Source: Winogradskyella costae (GTDB lineage Bacteria > Bacteroidota > Bacteroidia > Flavobacteriales > Flavobacteriaceae). From it: a DNA stretch of 64,000 bases. Location: NCBI RefSeq assembly GCF_013403865.1, contig NZ_JABFDK010000001.1, forward strand, positions 434,001 through 498,000, given 5' to 3'. The position numbers and the translations under genes were made by a program. Under the pieces are notes generated by a model. It did not search any database. It saw only the letters and a program-made list of their open reading frames with translations, and was not told the DNA's origin. Numbering within the stretch: position 1 is the first letter of the stretch; each line of letters begins with the position of its first letter. Below, one piece after another: positions 18,031 through 26,995 of the stretch.

Positions 18031-19380
18031 TTAAGAGAAAAAGCGTTCTACTTCAGAAATAGACCGAGGCAAACAACAAACCACAACACGATCCTTAGGT
18101 TGAATTTTGAAACTTCCCAATGGAATTGAGCCTTTCCCATCTCTAATCACCCCACCAATAATAGCAGATTTTGGGAATTTCAAATCTTTAATAACCTTAT
18201 TTGTTATTTTAGATTTTGGTTTCACGACAAACTCTAAAAGTTCAGCATTCATGTTGGTTAATTTAGTCATGGCAACCACTTCTCCCTTTCTTATATACCT
18301 AAAGATATTATTTGCTGCTAATAATTTTTTATTGATTAAGGTATCAATTCCAATAGATTGTGATAATTGATAATAATCCATGTTTTCAACCAAAGCAATG
18401 GTTTTCTTTACGCCTTTTGATTTCGCTAATAAACAAGACATAATATTGGTTTCTGAATTACCCGTTACAGCAATAAAGGCATCCATATCCGATATATTTT
18501 CTTCATCCAAAATATCTACATTTCTACCATCACCACAAATAACTAATGCATTAGGAATGTCTTCAGCTAATTCTTCAGCCTTCCCTCTCCTACTCTCTAC
18601 CAACTTAACATTAAACTTGCTAGAACACAGGTCTTTAGCCGTTTGAAAACCAATTTGACTTCCGCCCAAAACCATAACATTCTTAATCGCAACTTTAACT
18701 TTTCCAGATAATTTAAATAACTCATCATCACCACCCTTAGACGTCACAAAAACAACTTTATCGCCTTCCTTAAATATGGTATCCCCTCGTGGAATGATAG
18801 TATACTGTGTCCCTAGACGCTGAATTGCTATTGGAATAAAATTTAATTCTGGATATATCTCCGCAGCCTCTTTTACCGTTTTATCAACAAAGGTTGCTGT
18901 TCTAGACAAACGCAAACCTAACATGGTTAATGCTCCGTCTTCAAACTCGTACGTATCATTAAAACCGTACTGATTTAGAAGCAATCCTATTTCAGAAGCG
19001 GCCAACGATTCTGGCGAAATTAATTCATCGATTCCAAATTTCGAAAATCCAACTGTTTCTTTATTTTCAATAAATTCAGTATTAGAAATACGAGCTATAG
19101 TACGTTTTGCTCCTAGCTGTTTCGCCAATACACATGCGGTGATATTTGTAGTTTCTGAAGAGGTTACAGCAATAAATAAAGCGGCTGTATCGATACGCGC
19201 ATCTTTTAAAATTGAAATAGACGTAGCATCTCCCTTAATAGTTCTGATATCCAAATGTTCAGCAGCATATCCTAAACTATCTTTTTTTGTGTCAATTAAA
19301 GTAATTTCTTGAGATTCGTAGGATAAAAGCTTGGCTAAATGAAATCCTACTTCACCTGCACCAGCGATAATAATTTTCAT
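18031..19380 (-). CDS. trkA: Trk system potassium uptake regulatory protein, two RCK units
   Basis: This 449-residue cytoplasmic protein has two RCK modules in tandem. Each holds a Rossmann NAD-binding TrkA_N domain (GAGEVGFHLAKLL at about residue 6 and LGGSQIGFQTAKDL at about 236) followed by a TrkA_C domain. It gates TrkH in response to nucleotides. It is first in the trkA-trkH operon and is preceded by a perfect -7 element at 19404-19411. No residues look missing. Confidence 0.95.
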   Translation of the reverse strand: MKIIIAGAGEVGFHLAKLLSYESQEITLIDTKKDSLGYAAEHLDIRTIKGDATSISILKDARIDTAALFIAVTSSETTNITACVLAKQLGAKRTIARISNTEFIENKETVGFSKFGIDELISPESLAASEIGLLLNQYGFNDTYEFEDGALTMLGLRLSRTATFVDKTVKEAAEIYPELNFIPIAIQRLGTQYTIIPRGDTIFKEGDKVVFVTSKGGDDELFKLSGKVKVAIKNVMVLGGSQIGFQTAKDLCSSKFNVKLVESRRGKAEELAEDIPNALVICGDGRNVDILDEENISDMDAFIAVTGNSETNIMSCLLAKSKGVKKTIALVENMDYYQLSQSIGIDTLINKKLLAANNIFRYIRKGEVVAMTKLTNMNAELLEFVVKPKSKITNKVIKDLKFPKSAIIGGVIRDGKGSIPLGSFKIQPKDRVVVCCLPRSISEVERFFS

Positions 19381-19403
19381 TGTATTTCTTTGAAATAAGC
19401 GTA

Positions 19404-19411
19404 CAAATATA
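19404..19411 (-). promoter_or_regulatory. Probable -7 element for trkA-trkH
   Basis: The minus strand reads TATATTTG, an exact consensus match, 24 bases before the trkA ATG. A weak TTT lies about 20 bases further upstream in place of a clear TTG. Confidence 0.45.
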
Positions 19412-19601
19412 CTTATAAGTTACAAGTTATAAAGTTCCTATGGTATTTAAAGTTAAATACACCTACAAAACCTATAAGCTCATAGCTTCTAATAATATAT
19501 TAGTGACCGGAATATAGTACTCTTTCTTAAATCATTACGAAATGGCAAATTTTTATTTTAACTTTAAATACTTCCCTCTTTAAGTACTTATAACTTATCC
19601 A

Positions 19602-19609
19602 TATATTTG
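19602..19609 (+). promoter_or_regulatory. -7 element for ubiE-porT
   Basis: TATATTTG is an exact TAnnTTTG match ending 12 bases before the ATG at 19622. It overlaps an alternative upstream TTG start at 19607, which supports choosing 19622 as the real start. Confidence 0.5.
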
Positions 19610-19621
19610 CTAAAAATTTTT

Positions 19622-20356
19622 ATGGCTGAAAAAGTAAACCCATATAAGGACAGCGACCAATCTAAGAAAGATCAGGTTACTAAAATGTTCGATACTATTT
19701 CTAACGAATATGATGGCTTAAACCGTGTAATTTCTTTTGGAATAGATGTAAAATGGCGAAATAAGGTTGTAGAAATGGTGGCCAAGGCCAAACCTAAAAA
19801 CATCTTAGACATTGCCACAGGGACAGGAGATTTAGCAATTAACTTAACATCTACAAACGCTAAAGAAATTATTGGTTTAGATATCAGCGATGGTATGTTA
19901 GAAGTTGGTCGTAAAAAAATTAGCTCTAAAAACTTAGATGGTATTATTTCTATGGTTATTGGAGACTCTGAAGATTTACCTTTTGAAGACAATACCTTCG
20001 ATGCCATAACTGTAGCCTTTGGAGTGCGTAATTTTGAACACTTAGAAAAAGGACTTGCCGAGATTTTAAGAGTATTAAAACCAAATGGTATTTTTGTTAT
20101 TCTTGAAACTTCAGTGCCCACAAACCCTATTTATAAAGCAGGCTATAACGTACATTGTAAATTAATTATGCCGACCATAGGGAAATTATTTTCAAAGGAT
20201 AAAGTTGCCTATAATTATTTAAGCGAATCAGCTTCGGTTTTTCCTTATGGAGAGGCCTTAAACAATATTTTAAGAAAAATTGGGTTTATTAATGTGGAAC
20301 ACAAACCACAAACGATGGGAGTGGCAACTATTTATTCAGCATCTAAAGTACAATAA
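19622..20356 (+). CDS. ubiE/menG: Demethylmenaquinone methyltransferase
   Basis: This 244-residue SAM methyltransferase reads from the ATG at 19622 ([19 protein letters not shown]). It has the SAM motif [13 protein letters not shown], the [13 protein letters not shown] segment, and the family signature [17 protein letters not shown]. It performs the last methylation in menaquinone synthesis; Bacteroidota use menaquinone, so MenG is the likelier activity. The stop codon overlaps the porT start by one base (TAATG), indicating translational coupling. Confidence 0.95.
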   Translation: MAEKVNPYKDSDQSKKDQVTKMFDTISNEYDGLNRVISFGIDVKWRNKVVEMVAKAKPKNILDIATGTGDLAINLTSTNAKEIIGLDISDGMLEVGRKKISSKNLDGIISMVIGDSEDLPFEDNTFDAITVAFGVRNFEHLEKGLAEILRVLKPNGIFVILETSVPTNPIYKAGYNVHCKLIMPTIGKLFSKDKVAYNYLSESASVFPYGEALNNILRKIGFINVEHKPQTMGVATIYSASKVQ

Positions 20357-21072
20357 TGAAGCGTTTCTTTTTCCTTTTAGTATCTATACTAGCATTTCAA
20401 AGCATATCCGCTCAACTTTTCACAAAAGAAAAAGTAGCAAATGCTGTTGATAATATTGACCAAAAGTTTTTGACTTGGGGTTACTTTTTAGGTTTCAATC
20501 AGTACGACTTCAATTTCGACTATAATGAAAATTTAGAAGATGTTTTAGTGGATGAAACGTTTGGGTTTCATTTAGGCCTTATTGGAGATATGCGTATTAA
20601 TGATTACATGAATTTAAGACTTGAACCTGGTGTCTTTTTTACTACAAGAAATCTAAATTACAGCGAAAGCTATTTTCAGGGCACTGAATTTAATGACTCT
20701 GATTTATTAAGAGAAGTAAAATCTACATATGTGCACATCCCGTTATTACTAAAAATATCCACAAAGCGTATAAACAATTTTAAACCCTTTATTGTGGGAG
20801 GCTTTTCAACAGCTTTAAACTTATCTAGCAATGAAGATAACCCAAATGATAATAGTTCTGGTGAATTTAGGATGACCAAAAACACCTATTTCTATGAATT
20901 GGGTTTTGGTATTGATTTCTATCTACAATATTTTAAATTTACACCGTCTATACGTGGTATATTTTCTTTGAATGACGAAATAATTCAAGATGTTGATCCT
21001 AATAGCCCGTGGACAAGCAATATTTCACAAATGCAAACTAGAGGTGTTTTTATCAATTTTACGTTTCAATAG
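20356..21072 (+). CDS. porT: PorT-like outer membrane protein of the type IX secretion system
   Basis: This 238-residue protein has a signal peptide ([20 protein letters not shown]) and an eight-stranded-type outer membrane beta-barrel pattern (FHLGLIGDMRINDYMNLRLEPGVFFTT, FYELGFGIDFYLQYFKFTPSIRG), ending in an aromatic residue region FINFTFQ. The adjacency to ubiE/menG and the FLTWGYFLGFNQYDF segment match PorT, which is required for T9SS function and gliding in related species. Its 3' end overlaps the convergent methyltransferase gene by 14 bases, so no terminator fits between them. Confidence 0.82.
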   Translation: MKRFFFLLVSILAFQSISAQLFTKEKVANAVDNIDQKFLTWGYFLGFNQYDFNFDYNENLEDVLVDETFGFHLGLIGDMRINDYMNLRLEPGVFFTTRNLNYSESYFQGTEFNDSDLLREVKSTYVHIPLLLKISTKRINNFKPFIVGGFSTALNLSSNEDNPNDNSSGEFRMTKNTYFYELGFGIDFYLQYFKFTPSIRGIFSLNDEIIQDVDPNSPWTSNISQMQTRGVFINFTFQ

Positions 21073-21793
21073 TCCGACGCCTAAACTCACTTAACAATAT
21101 TGCTGTAGCATTGGCAACATTTAAGCTTTCCGTTTCCTTAATTGTACCAAACTGAGGAATAGTAACTTTTCTATCCACTCTACTTTTAATGGCTTCTGAA
21201 ATCCCATTAGCTTCATTTCCTAGAATTATAATACCTTCATTTGGTAACGTTGCAGTGTAGATGTTTTCACCCGCCAAAAGCGTACCAAATACTTCTGCCT
21301 TACTAGATTCTAAATAGTCTTTCAATTCTAAATATTGCACATTTACACGCGTTAAAGACCCCATTGTTGCTTGCACTACTTTAGAATTGTAACAATCTAC
21401 AGTATTTAGACTGCATACTAAATTCTTAATACCGTACCAATCGCAAAGTCTAATTATAGTTCCTAAATTCCCAGGGTCTCTTACGTCATCTAAAGCTACA
21501 ATCAAACCATTTCTTTGAAATGGAATTTCATCAGGAATTTCAAAAATGGCTAAAGCAGTATTAGGGTTTTTGAGTGTTGAAATTTTTCTTAACTCAACTT
21601 CTGAGATTTCTGAGGTCAAATCCGCTGAAGCATCAAAAACAGATTCTGTAGTATAAAGGTGCCTCAGGATATAGTCTGACTTTAGAAATTCTGAAATTCC
21701 TTTAATCCCTTCAACACTAAACAAACCATTTTGTTGTCTACTCTTTTTTTGACTTAAACTTTTAATTAATTTTATTTGATTCTTTGATAACAT
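21059..21793 (-). CDS. SpoU/TrmH-family RNA 2'-O-methyltransferase
   Basis: This 244-residue protein has an N-terminal substrate-binding domain (about 1-90, beginning MLSKNQIKLIKSLSQKKSRQ) and a C-terminal knotted SPOUT domain. SPOUT motifs are DDVRDPGNLGTIIRLCDW, IILGNEANGISEAI and TIPQFGTIKETESLNVANATAILL. It methylates a ribose 2'-OH in rRNA or tRNA; the target cannot be told from sequence. It is convergent with and overlaps porT, and divergent from tamL. Confidence 0.9.
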   Translation of the reverse strand: MLSKNQIKLIKSLSQKKSRQQNGLFSVEGIKGISEFLKSDYILRHLYTTESVFDASADLTSEISEVELRKISTLKNPNTALAIFEIPDEIPFQRNGLIVALDDVRDPGNLGTIIRLCDWYGIKNLVCSLNTVDCYNSKVVQATMGSLTRVNVQYLELKDYLESSKAEVFGTLLAGENIYTATLPNEGIIILGNEANGISEAIKSRVDRKVTIPQFGTIKETESLNVANATAILLSEFRRRTIET

Positions 21794-21908
21794 TAAAATG
21801 TCTTTACATTTGTTAGACGAAACACTTAAAACACAAAGTAAACCTTTTTTGATTTAAAATCGTTTCGAAATTAAAGTGACTATACTATTTCTAAAGAAGA
21901 AATGGTAT

Positions 21909-21916
21909 TATTTTTG
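21909..21916 (+). promoter_or_regulatory. Probable -7 element for tamL
   Basis: TATTTTTG is an exact consensus match 41 bases upstream of the proposed TTG start at 21958. No good TTG -33 element is present. Confidence 0.45.
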
Positions 21917-21957
21917 TTTCATAAACAAATCAATTAAATAAGACACCTCTTTTAAGT

Positions 21958-24543
21958 TTGCAAAAGTTCACTTTAATATCAGTTACAACCACCGCATCTT
22001 TGTATCGCTATGTGTTTGGCTTGCTATGTGTACTAATTATGAGTTCTTGTAATGTTGTAAAACGTGTTAAAGCTGGAGATCATCTAATTACGAGTAACAC
22101 AATTTTAGAGGATAGTGTTCGCGTATCTAACGAACGCATTAACAATATAATCGCTCAAAAAGTAAACTCTGGTATGCGAAAGTTTTTAGGCTTTCCATTA
22201 AAACTTCACGTTTATAATTTGGCTAGACCAAACATCGATTCTATTTTAAATGCTAACGTTCTAAGTGATTCTACTAAGGTTAAGCGAAGAATAGCGCTAC
22301 TTTCAAAAAAGCAATTTGATAAGCAAATAGAATCGCGACGCGATTTTAATGCTTGGCTAAAGCGAACTGGTGAAGCCCCTGTTCTTTACAATGAAGACCT
22401 AACTATCAAAACAGCTAAAAACTTAAGAAAATACTATTATAGCAAGGGTTGGTTTAACAACGAGGTTACTTACGATGTAGAAAAAGACAGTACTAAGTTG
22501 GCAAAAGTTACTTATAATGTCGCCAAGAAGAAACCTTATATTTTAGACTCACTAAAGCCCTCAATAAGTAGCCCTGCCATAGACTCCATTTATAAAAAAC
22601 TAATTAAAGCTACCTTATTAAAAAAAGGAGAGCAATATGATGAACAGAACTACGAAAACGAACGAGAGCGCATCAACACGTACTTAAGAAATACTGGTTT
22701 TTACTATTTTGGGCAAGATTATGTTCGTTTTGAAATGGATACCATTGACACCAATCATAAAATAAACACTGATTTAATAATAGCGAATCGAACTATTAGA
22801 GGTGACGATTCTACAACAACGACACCTTTTAAAATATATAAAATTAAAGAAGTCAACATTTTTACAGATGACAATTTTGAAAATCGCTTTAGAGGGGTAA
22901 CAGACACTACAGTTTACAAAGGTTTTACCCTTTACAGTAAAGACAAATTAAAATTTAGACCTAAGGCATTAACTGATGCTGTTTTTATAAATGCAGGTGA
23001 CAATTATAGCGATTTAGCAAGAAGTAGAACATCGCGTTATCTCAACGATTTACAAATGTTTAGATACCCAAATATTGACTTTATTGAAAACGAAAATGAT
23101 ACGACACTTACGGCTAATATATTTTTAGAACCAAAAAAGAAATATGCCTTAAGTTTTGACCCTGAAATCAATACGAGCAACATTCAAACAATCGGATTTT
23201 CATTTAGTACAGGTTTAAAAATAAGGAATATTTTTAGAGGAGCAGAATCCTTAGAAATATCCGGTATCGCCGCCATCGGCGCATCCAAAACAAGAAATGT
23301 CTTAGATGATTCTTTCTTTGACATTAATGAGTTTGGGGGAAACATCCGTTTAACGATTCCGAGATTATTTAGCCCATTTAATACGGATAAAATCATTCCT
23401 AAATACATGTCTCCAAGCACTACAATAAATTTGTCTGCAACGAGCCAACAAAACATTGGGTTAGACAAACAAGCGCTTTCTGGTGTATTTAGCTATAATT
23501 GGTTCCCCTCTAGCACTGTGACTAATTCAATAGACTTATTTAATATTAATTTTGTAAAAAACTTAAATACAAGCAACTATTTTGGTGTTTATACCAATTC
23601 TTTTTCGAGCCTAAATTCCATTGCCCGAGACATAGGCTATATTGATAGTAATGCTAGCCTTTTTGATAGCAGTTTAGCAAATCAATACTCACCTGCTGAT
23701 GTGTTCATCAATAATGTTTTAACGGGCAATACCAGTTTACTTCCTAATGATGATGATTATGCGTCTGTAAATAATATCGAAGAACGAAAAGAGCGTCTTA
23801 CAGAAAATAACCTTATCATCTCTACAAGTTTTGACTATAAAAAAGATAAAAGAAAAAATATTTTTGATAATGATTTCTCCGTTATCAAATGGAGAGTTGA
23901 ATTGGCGGGAAATATGCTTTCTAGTATTTCAAATATCTCTGGTCATACTAAAAACGACGCCGGTAATTACGAAGTATTTGGAGTCGCCTTCTCTCAATAC
24001 ATTAAAACCGAATTAGATTATGTAAAGTATGTAGATTTGGGTGACAAAAATGTTTTAGCGTTTCGCAGCTATGCTGGTATTGCTATTCCATATGGAAACT
24101 CTAACAGTATTCCTTTTGCTGAAAGTTTTTTCGCAGGAGGCCCAAATGACAATAGAGCTTGGACCGCCTATAACTTAGGACCAGGAAGCTCCCAAACCAC
24201 TAATGAATTTAATGAAGCTAACTTTAAAATTCACTTAAGTGCAGAACAACGCTTTAGTTTACTTGGATCTTTTCAAGGAGCTGTTTTTGTAGATGCTGGT
24301 AACATTTGGAATGTCTTAGATAATGTCACAGAAGATGCTGCTATGTTCACTGATTTCAATTCTCTAAAAGATATTGCTATAGGCTCTGGTTTTGGAATCC
24401 GTTATGATTTTGATTTTTTTGTATTACGCTTTGATATTGGTTTTAAAACTTATGACCCTTCTCTAGATGAGAATAATAGATGGTTTAGAGATTACAACTT
24501 TAGAAATGCCGTCTATAACATTGGTATCAATTATCCGTTTTAA
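21958..24543 (+). CDS. tamL: TamL-like outer membrane Omp85-family lipoprotein (BamA/TamA family)
   Basis: This product of about 861 residues starts at a TTG; no in-frame ATG lies between the upstream stop at 21922 and the lipobox, and the first ATG falls inside the lipobox. The signal peptide ends in LLCVLIMSSC, with Cys31 the likely lipidated residue. POTRA-like repeats follow (about 40-370), then a 16-stranded-type barrel ending in GINYPF. TamL is the lipoprotein version of TamA known in Bacteroidota and works in outer membrane biogenesis with TamB. No tamB is adjacent. The next gene, fbaA, is unrelated. Confidence 0.83.
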   Translation: MQKFTLISVTTTASLYRYVFGLLCVLIMSSCNVVKRVKAGDHLITSNTILEDSVRVSNERINNIIAQKVNSGMRKFLGFPLKLHVYNLARPNIDSILNANVLSDSTKVKRRIALLSKKQFDKQIESRRDFNAWLKRTGEAPVLYNEDLTIKTAKNLRKYYYSKGWFNNEVTYDVEKDSTKLAKVTYNVAKKKPYILDSLKPSISSPAIDSIYKKLIKATLLKKGEQYDEQNYENERERINTYLRNTGFYYFGQDYVRFEMDTIDTNHKINTDLIIANRTIRGDDSTTTTPFKIYKIKEVNIFTDDNFENRFRGVTDTTVYKGFTLYSKDKLKFRPKALTDAVFINAGDNYSDLARSRTSRYLNDLQMFRYPNIDFIENENDTTLTANIFLEPKKKYALSFDPEINTSNIQTIGFSFSTGLKIRNIFRGAESLEISGIAAIGASKTRNVLDDSFFDINEFGGNIRLTIPRLFSPFNTDKIIPKYMSPSTTINLSATSQQNIGLDKQALSGVFSYNWFPSSTVTNSIDLFNINFVKNLNTSNYFGVYTNSFSSLNSIARDIGYIDSNASLFDSSLANQYSPADVFINNVLTGNTSLLPNDDDYASVNNIEERKERLTENNLIISTSFDYKKDKRKNIFDNDFSVIKWRVELAGNMLSSISNISGHTKNDAGNYEVFGVAFSQYIKTELDYVKYVDLGDKNVLAFRSYAGIAIPYGNSNSIPFAESFFAGGPNDNRAWTAYNLGPGSSQTTNEFNEANFKIHLSAEQRFSLLGSFQGAVFVDAGNIWNVLDNVTEDAAMFTDFNSLKDIAIGSGFGIRYDFDFFVLRFDIGFKTYDPSLDENNRWFRDYNFRNAVYNIGINYPF

Positions 24544-24657
24544 GCTATCCGTTTATAAGTGTTACGGAATAAAACATTAGGTATATTATATAATAAACAC
24601 TACAACGTTTTCGACATTTTATAACTGTTTAGGCATCATAAATACTGAAATTTTACG

Positions 24658-24665
24658 TATTTTTG
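24658..24665 (+). promoter_or_regulatory. Probable -7 element for fbaA
   Basis: TATTTTTG matches TAnnTTTG exactly, 28 bases before the fbaA ATG. No convincing TTG is found at the expected distance. Confidence 0.5.
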
Positions 24666-24693
24666 ATAACATAAAATTTCAATTCAAAAAATT

Positions 24694-25761
24694 ATGAGTC
24701 ATAATATTAAACCTGGAGTTGCCACAGGAAAAGAAGTTCAGAATATTTTTAAACATGCTAAAGAAAAAGGCTATGCTTTACCAGCTGTAAATGTCATTGG
24801 CTCTAATACTATAAATGCTGTTTTAGAAACTGCAAAAGCGTTAAATGCACCAGTTATTATTCAATTCTCTAATGGTGGAGCACAATTTAATGCGGGTAAA
24901 AGCTTAAGTAATGAAGATCAAAAAGCAGCTATTGCAGGTTCTGTAGCAGGTGCTAAACACGTTCATCTTATGGCAGAAGCTTACGGTGTACCTGTAATTT
25001 TACATACAGACCATTGTGCTAAAAAATTATTACCTTGGATTGATGGTTTACTAGATGCAAGTGAGCAGCATTTTAAAGAAACTGGAAAATCGCTTTATAG
25101 TTCTCACATGATTGATTTATCAGAAGAACCAATTGAAGAAAACATAGAAATCTGTAAAACATATCTTGAGCGTATGAGCAAAATGGGTATGACTTTAGAG
25201 ATTGAATTAGGTATTACTGGTGGTGAAGAAGATGGTGTAGATAATACAGATGTAGATGATTCTAAATTATACACACAACCAGAAGAAGTGGCATATGCTT
25301 ACGAAGAGTTAAGTAAAATAAGTGATCAATTTACAATCGCAGCTGCCTTTGGAAATGTACACGGAGTTTACAAGCCTGGTAACGTAAAGTTAACTCCAAA
25401 AATTCTAAAGAACTCACAAGAATTCTTATCTAAAAAGCACAATTTACCTCACAATCATATTGATTTTGTATTTCATGGTGGATCGGGTTCTACAGTAGAA
25501 GAAATTAGAGAAGCAATTGGTTACGGCGTTATTAAAATGAATATTGATACCGATATGCAATACGCATTTTTAACAGGTGTTAGAGACTACGTACAAGATA
25601 AAAAGGACTATTTACAAACTCAAATAGGGAACCCAGAAGGAGGTGATGTACCTAACAAAAAGTACTACGATCCTCGTGTTTGGTTGCGTAAAGGTGAAGA
25701 TGCATTTGTAGCAAGACTTAAAAAAGCATTCGAAGATTTAAACAATGTAGACACATTATAA
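24694..25761 (+). CDS. fbaA: Class II fructose-bisphosphate aldolase
   Basis: This 355-residue zinc-dependent aldolase splits fructose 1,6-bisphosphate into dihydroxyacetone phosphate and glyceraldehyde 3-phosphate. The motif HTDHCAKK has Asp106 and His107, matching the catalytic Asp and zinc ligand of the Escherichia coli enzyme. Other landmarks are LEIELGITGGEEDGVDN, AAAFGNVHGVYKPGN, FHGGSGST (third metal His and phosphate loop) and IKMNIDTDMQYAF. Length matches the long class II-A type. A terminator follows 24 bases after the stop. Confidence 0.97.
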   Translation: MSHNIKPGVATGKEVQNIFKHAKEKGYALPAVNVIGSNTINAVLETAKALNAPVIIQFSNGGAQFNAGKSLSNEDQKAAIAGSVAGAKHVHLMAEAYGVPVILHTDHCAKKLLPWIDGLLDASEQHFKETGKSLYSSHMIDLSEEPIEENIEICKTYLERMSKMGMTLEIELGITGGEEDGVDNTDVDDSKLYTQPEEVAYAYEELSKISDQFTIAAAFGNVHGVYKPGNVKLTPKILKNSQEFLSKKHNLPHNHIDFVFHGGSGSTVEEIREAIGYGVIKMNIDTDMQYAFLTGVRDYVQDKKDYLQTQIGNPEGGDVPNKKYYDPRVWLRKGEDAFVARLKKAFEDLNNVDTL

Positions 25762-25785
25762 GTATATTTTATTAAATATTTATTG

Positions 25786-25825
25786 ACCCATTAGGACTCA
25801 CAATCAGAGTTTTAATGGGTTTTTA
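25786..25825 (+). terminator. Terminator after fbaA
   Basis: ACCCATTA (25786-25793) pairs with TAATGGGT (25813-25820), with an inner ACTC/GAGT stem, followed by a T run. Confidence 0.8.
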
Positions 25826-25866
25826 TTTACTTTACAAAACTCTAATTTTGAGATACTTTTCTCTAT

Positions 25867-25899
25867 TTTTGAGTTATATTTAATAAAATAGTAATTTTG
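25867..25899 (+). promoter_or_regulatory. Promoter of accD with a long leader
   Basis: TTTTG (25867-25871) is followed after 20 bases by TAATTTTG (25892-25899), a near-perfect Bacteroidota promoter. Transcription from about 25905 gives a leader of roughly 150 bases before the ATG at 26059. The leader contains CGATTAA and TTAATCG as a 7-base inverted repeat near 25940-25966, and no open reading frame I trust. Confidence 0.65.
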
Positions 25900-26058
25900 T
25901 ACGCTTTCTAATAGCAAAACAGAACTAACTAAAAATACCGATTAAAGATTAAAATCATTAATCGTAAACTTGTCCTGAGACTCTCATTAACTAAAGCTTT
26001 TGCTAATTACAGTAAAAAAATTAAGTAGTGTATTGAAGGACTAAAATCGTAACCTAAT

Positions 26059-26916
26059 ATGGCTTGGTTTAAAAGAAAAGATAAAGGTATCCATACCTCA
26101 ACAGAAGAAAAAAAAGACACACCTAAAGGACTTTGGTACAAATCTCCCACAGGTAAAATAATAGATACGAAGGAACTTGAACAAAATTTTTACGTGAGTC
26201 CAGAAGACGGATACCATGTAAGAATTGGAAGTAATGAGTATTTTCAAATTCTTTTTGATGATAATAAGTACACGGAATTAGATGCCAACTTAACATCTAA
26301 AGATCCTCTTAAATTTGAAGACACAAAAAAATACCCAGACCGTCTAAAAGCTGCTCAAGCAAAAACAAATCTTAAAGATGCCGTGCGTACAGCTGTTGGC
26401 AAATCTAATGGTGAAGATTTAGTTATTGCCTGTATGGATTTTGCCTTTATTGGTGGTTCTATGGGAAGTGTTGTAGGTGAAAAAATCGCTAGAGCAGCAG
26501 ATTATGCTATAAAAAAGAAAACACCTCTGATGATTATTAGTAAATCTGGTGGTGCACGTATGATGGAGGCTGCCTTATCATTAATGCAACTCGCTAAGAC
26601 CTCTGTGAAACTTGCTCAAATGGCAGATGCTGGCATTCCTTATATTTCTTTATGTACAGACCCCACAACAGGAGGTACAACAGCGTCTTTCGCTATGTTA
26701 GGAGATATTAACATTGCAGAACCAGGCGCTTTAATTGGTTTTGCAGGCCCTAGAATTGTAAGGGACACTACAGGTAAAGAATTACCAGAAGGATTTCAAA
26801 CTTCAGAGTTTTTATTAGAACATGGATTCTTAGATTTTATTACACATCGTAGAGATCTTAAAAAGCGCGTCAATTTATATATTGATTTGATAAAGAATCA
26901 GCCGGTAAGAGCTTAA
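26059..26916 (+). CDS. accD: Acetyl-CoA carboxylase carboxyltransferase subunit beta
   Basis: This 285-residue carboxyltransferase beta subunit transfers CO2 from carboxybiotin to acetyl-CoA with AccA. Signature segments are [53 protein letters not shown] and [14 protein letters not shown]. The N-terminal region, where many AccD proteins have a four-cysteine zinc ribbon, reads [14 protein letters not shown] and contains no cysteine. The rest is intact, so the enzyme is presumably active without the zinc. It is convergent with the histidine kinase genes. Confidence 0.96.
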   Translation: MAWFKRKDKGIHTSTEEKKDTPKGLWYKSPTGKIIDTKELEQNFYVSPEDGYHVRIGSNEYFQILFDDNKYTELDANLTSKDPLKFEDTKKYPDRLKAAQAKTNLKDAVRTAVGKSNGEDLVIACMDFAFIGGSMGSVVGEKIARAADYAIKKKTPLMIISKSGGARMMEAALSLMQLAKTSVKLAQMADAGIPYISLCTDPTTGGTTASFAMLGDINIAEPGALIGFAGPRIVRDTTGKELPEGFQTSEFLLEHGFLDFITHRRDLKKRVNLYIDLIKNQPVRA

Positions 26917-26925
26917 ATAGAAAAG

Positions 26926-26957
26926 AAATAAAGAGGTGTAATAACCTCTTTATTTTT
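26926..26957. terminator. Bidirectional terminator between accD and the histidine kinase gene
   Basis: AAATAAAGAGGT and ACCTCTTTATTT form a perfect 12-base stem around a 6-base loop, with A and T flanks on both sides, between two convergent genes. Confidence 0.9.
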
Positions 26958-26995
26958 GCTTTAGTTTAAAATATTGAAACGACACATTACAAGAG

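Noticed and set aside
19672..20121. A 149-codon reading frame antisense to ubiE/menG
   Set aside because: Opposite a conserved methyltransferase, no domain, shadow-like composition.
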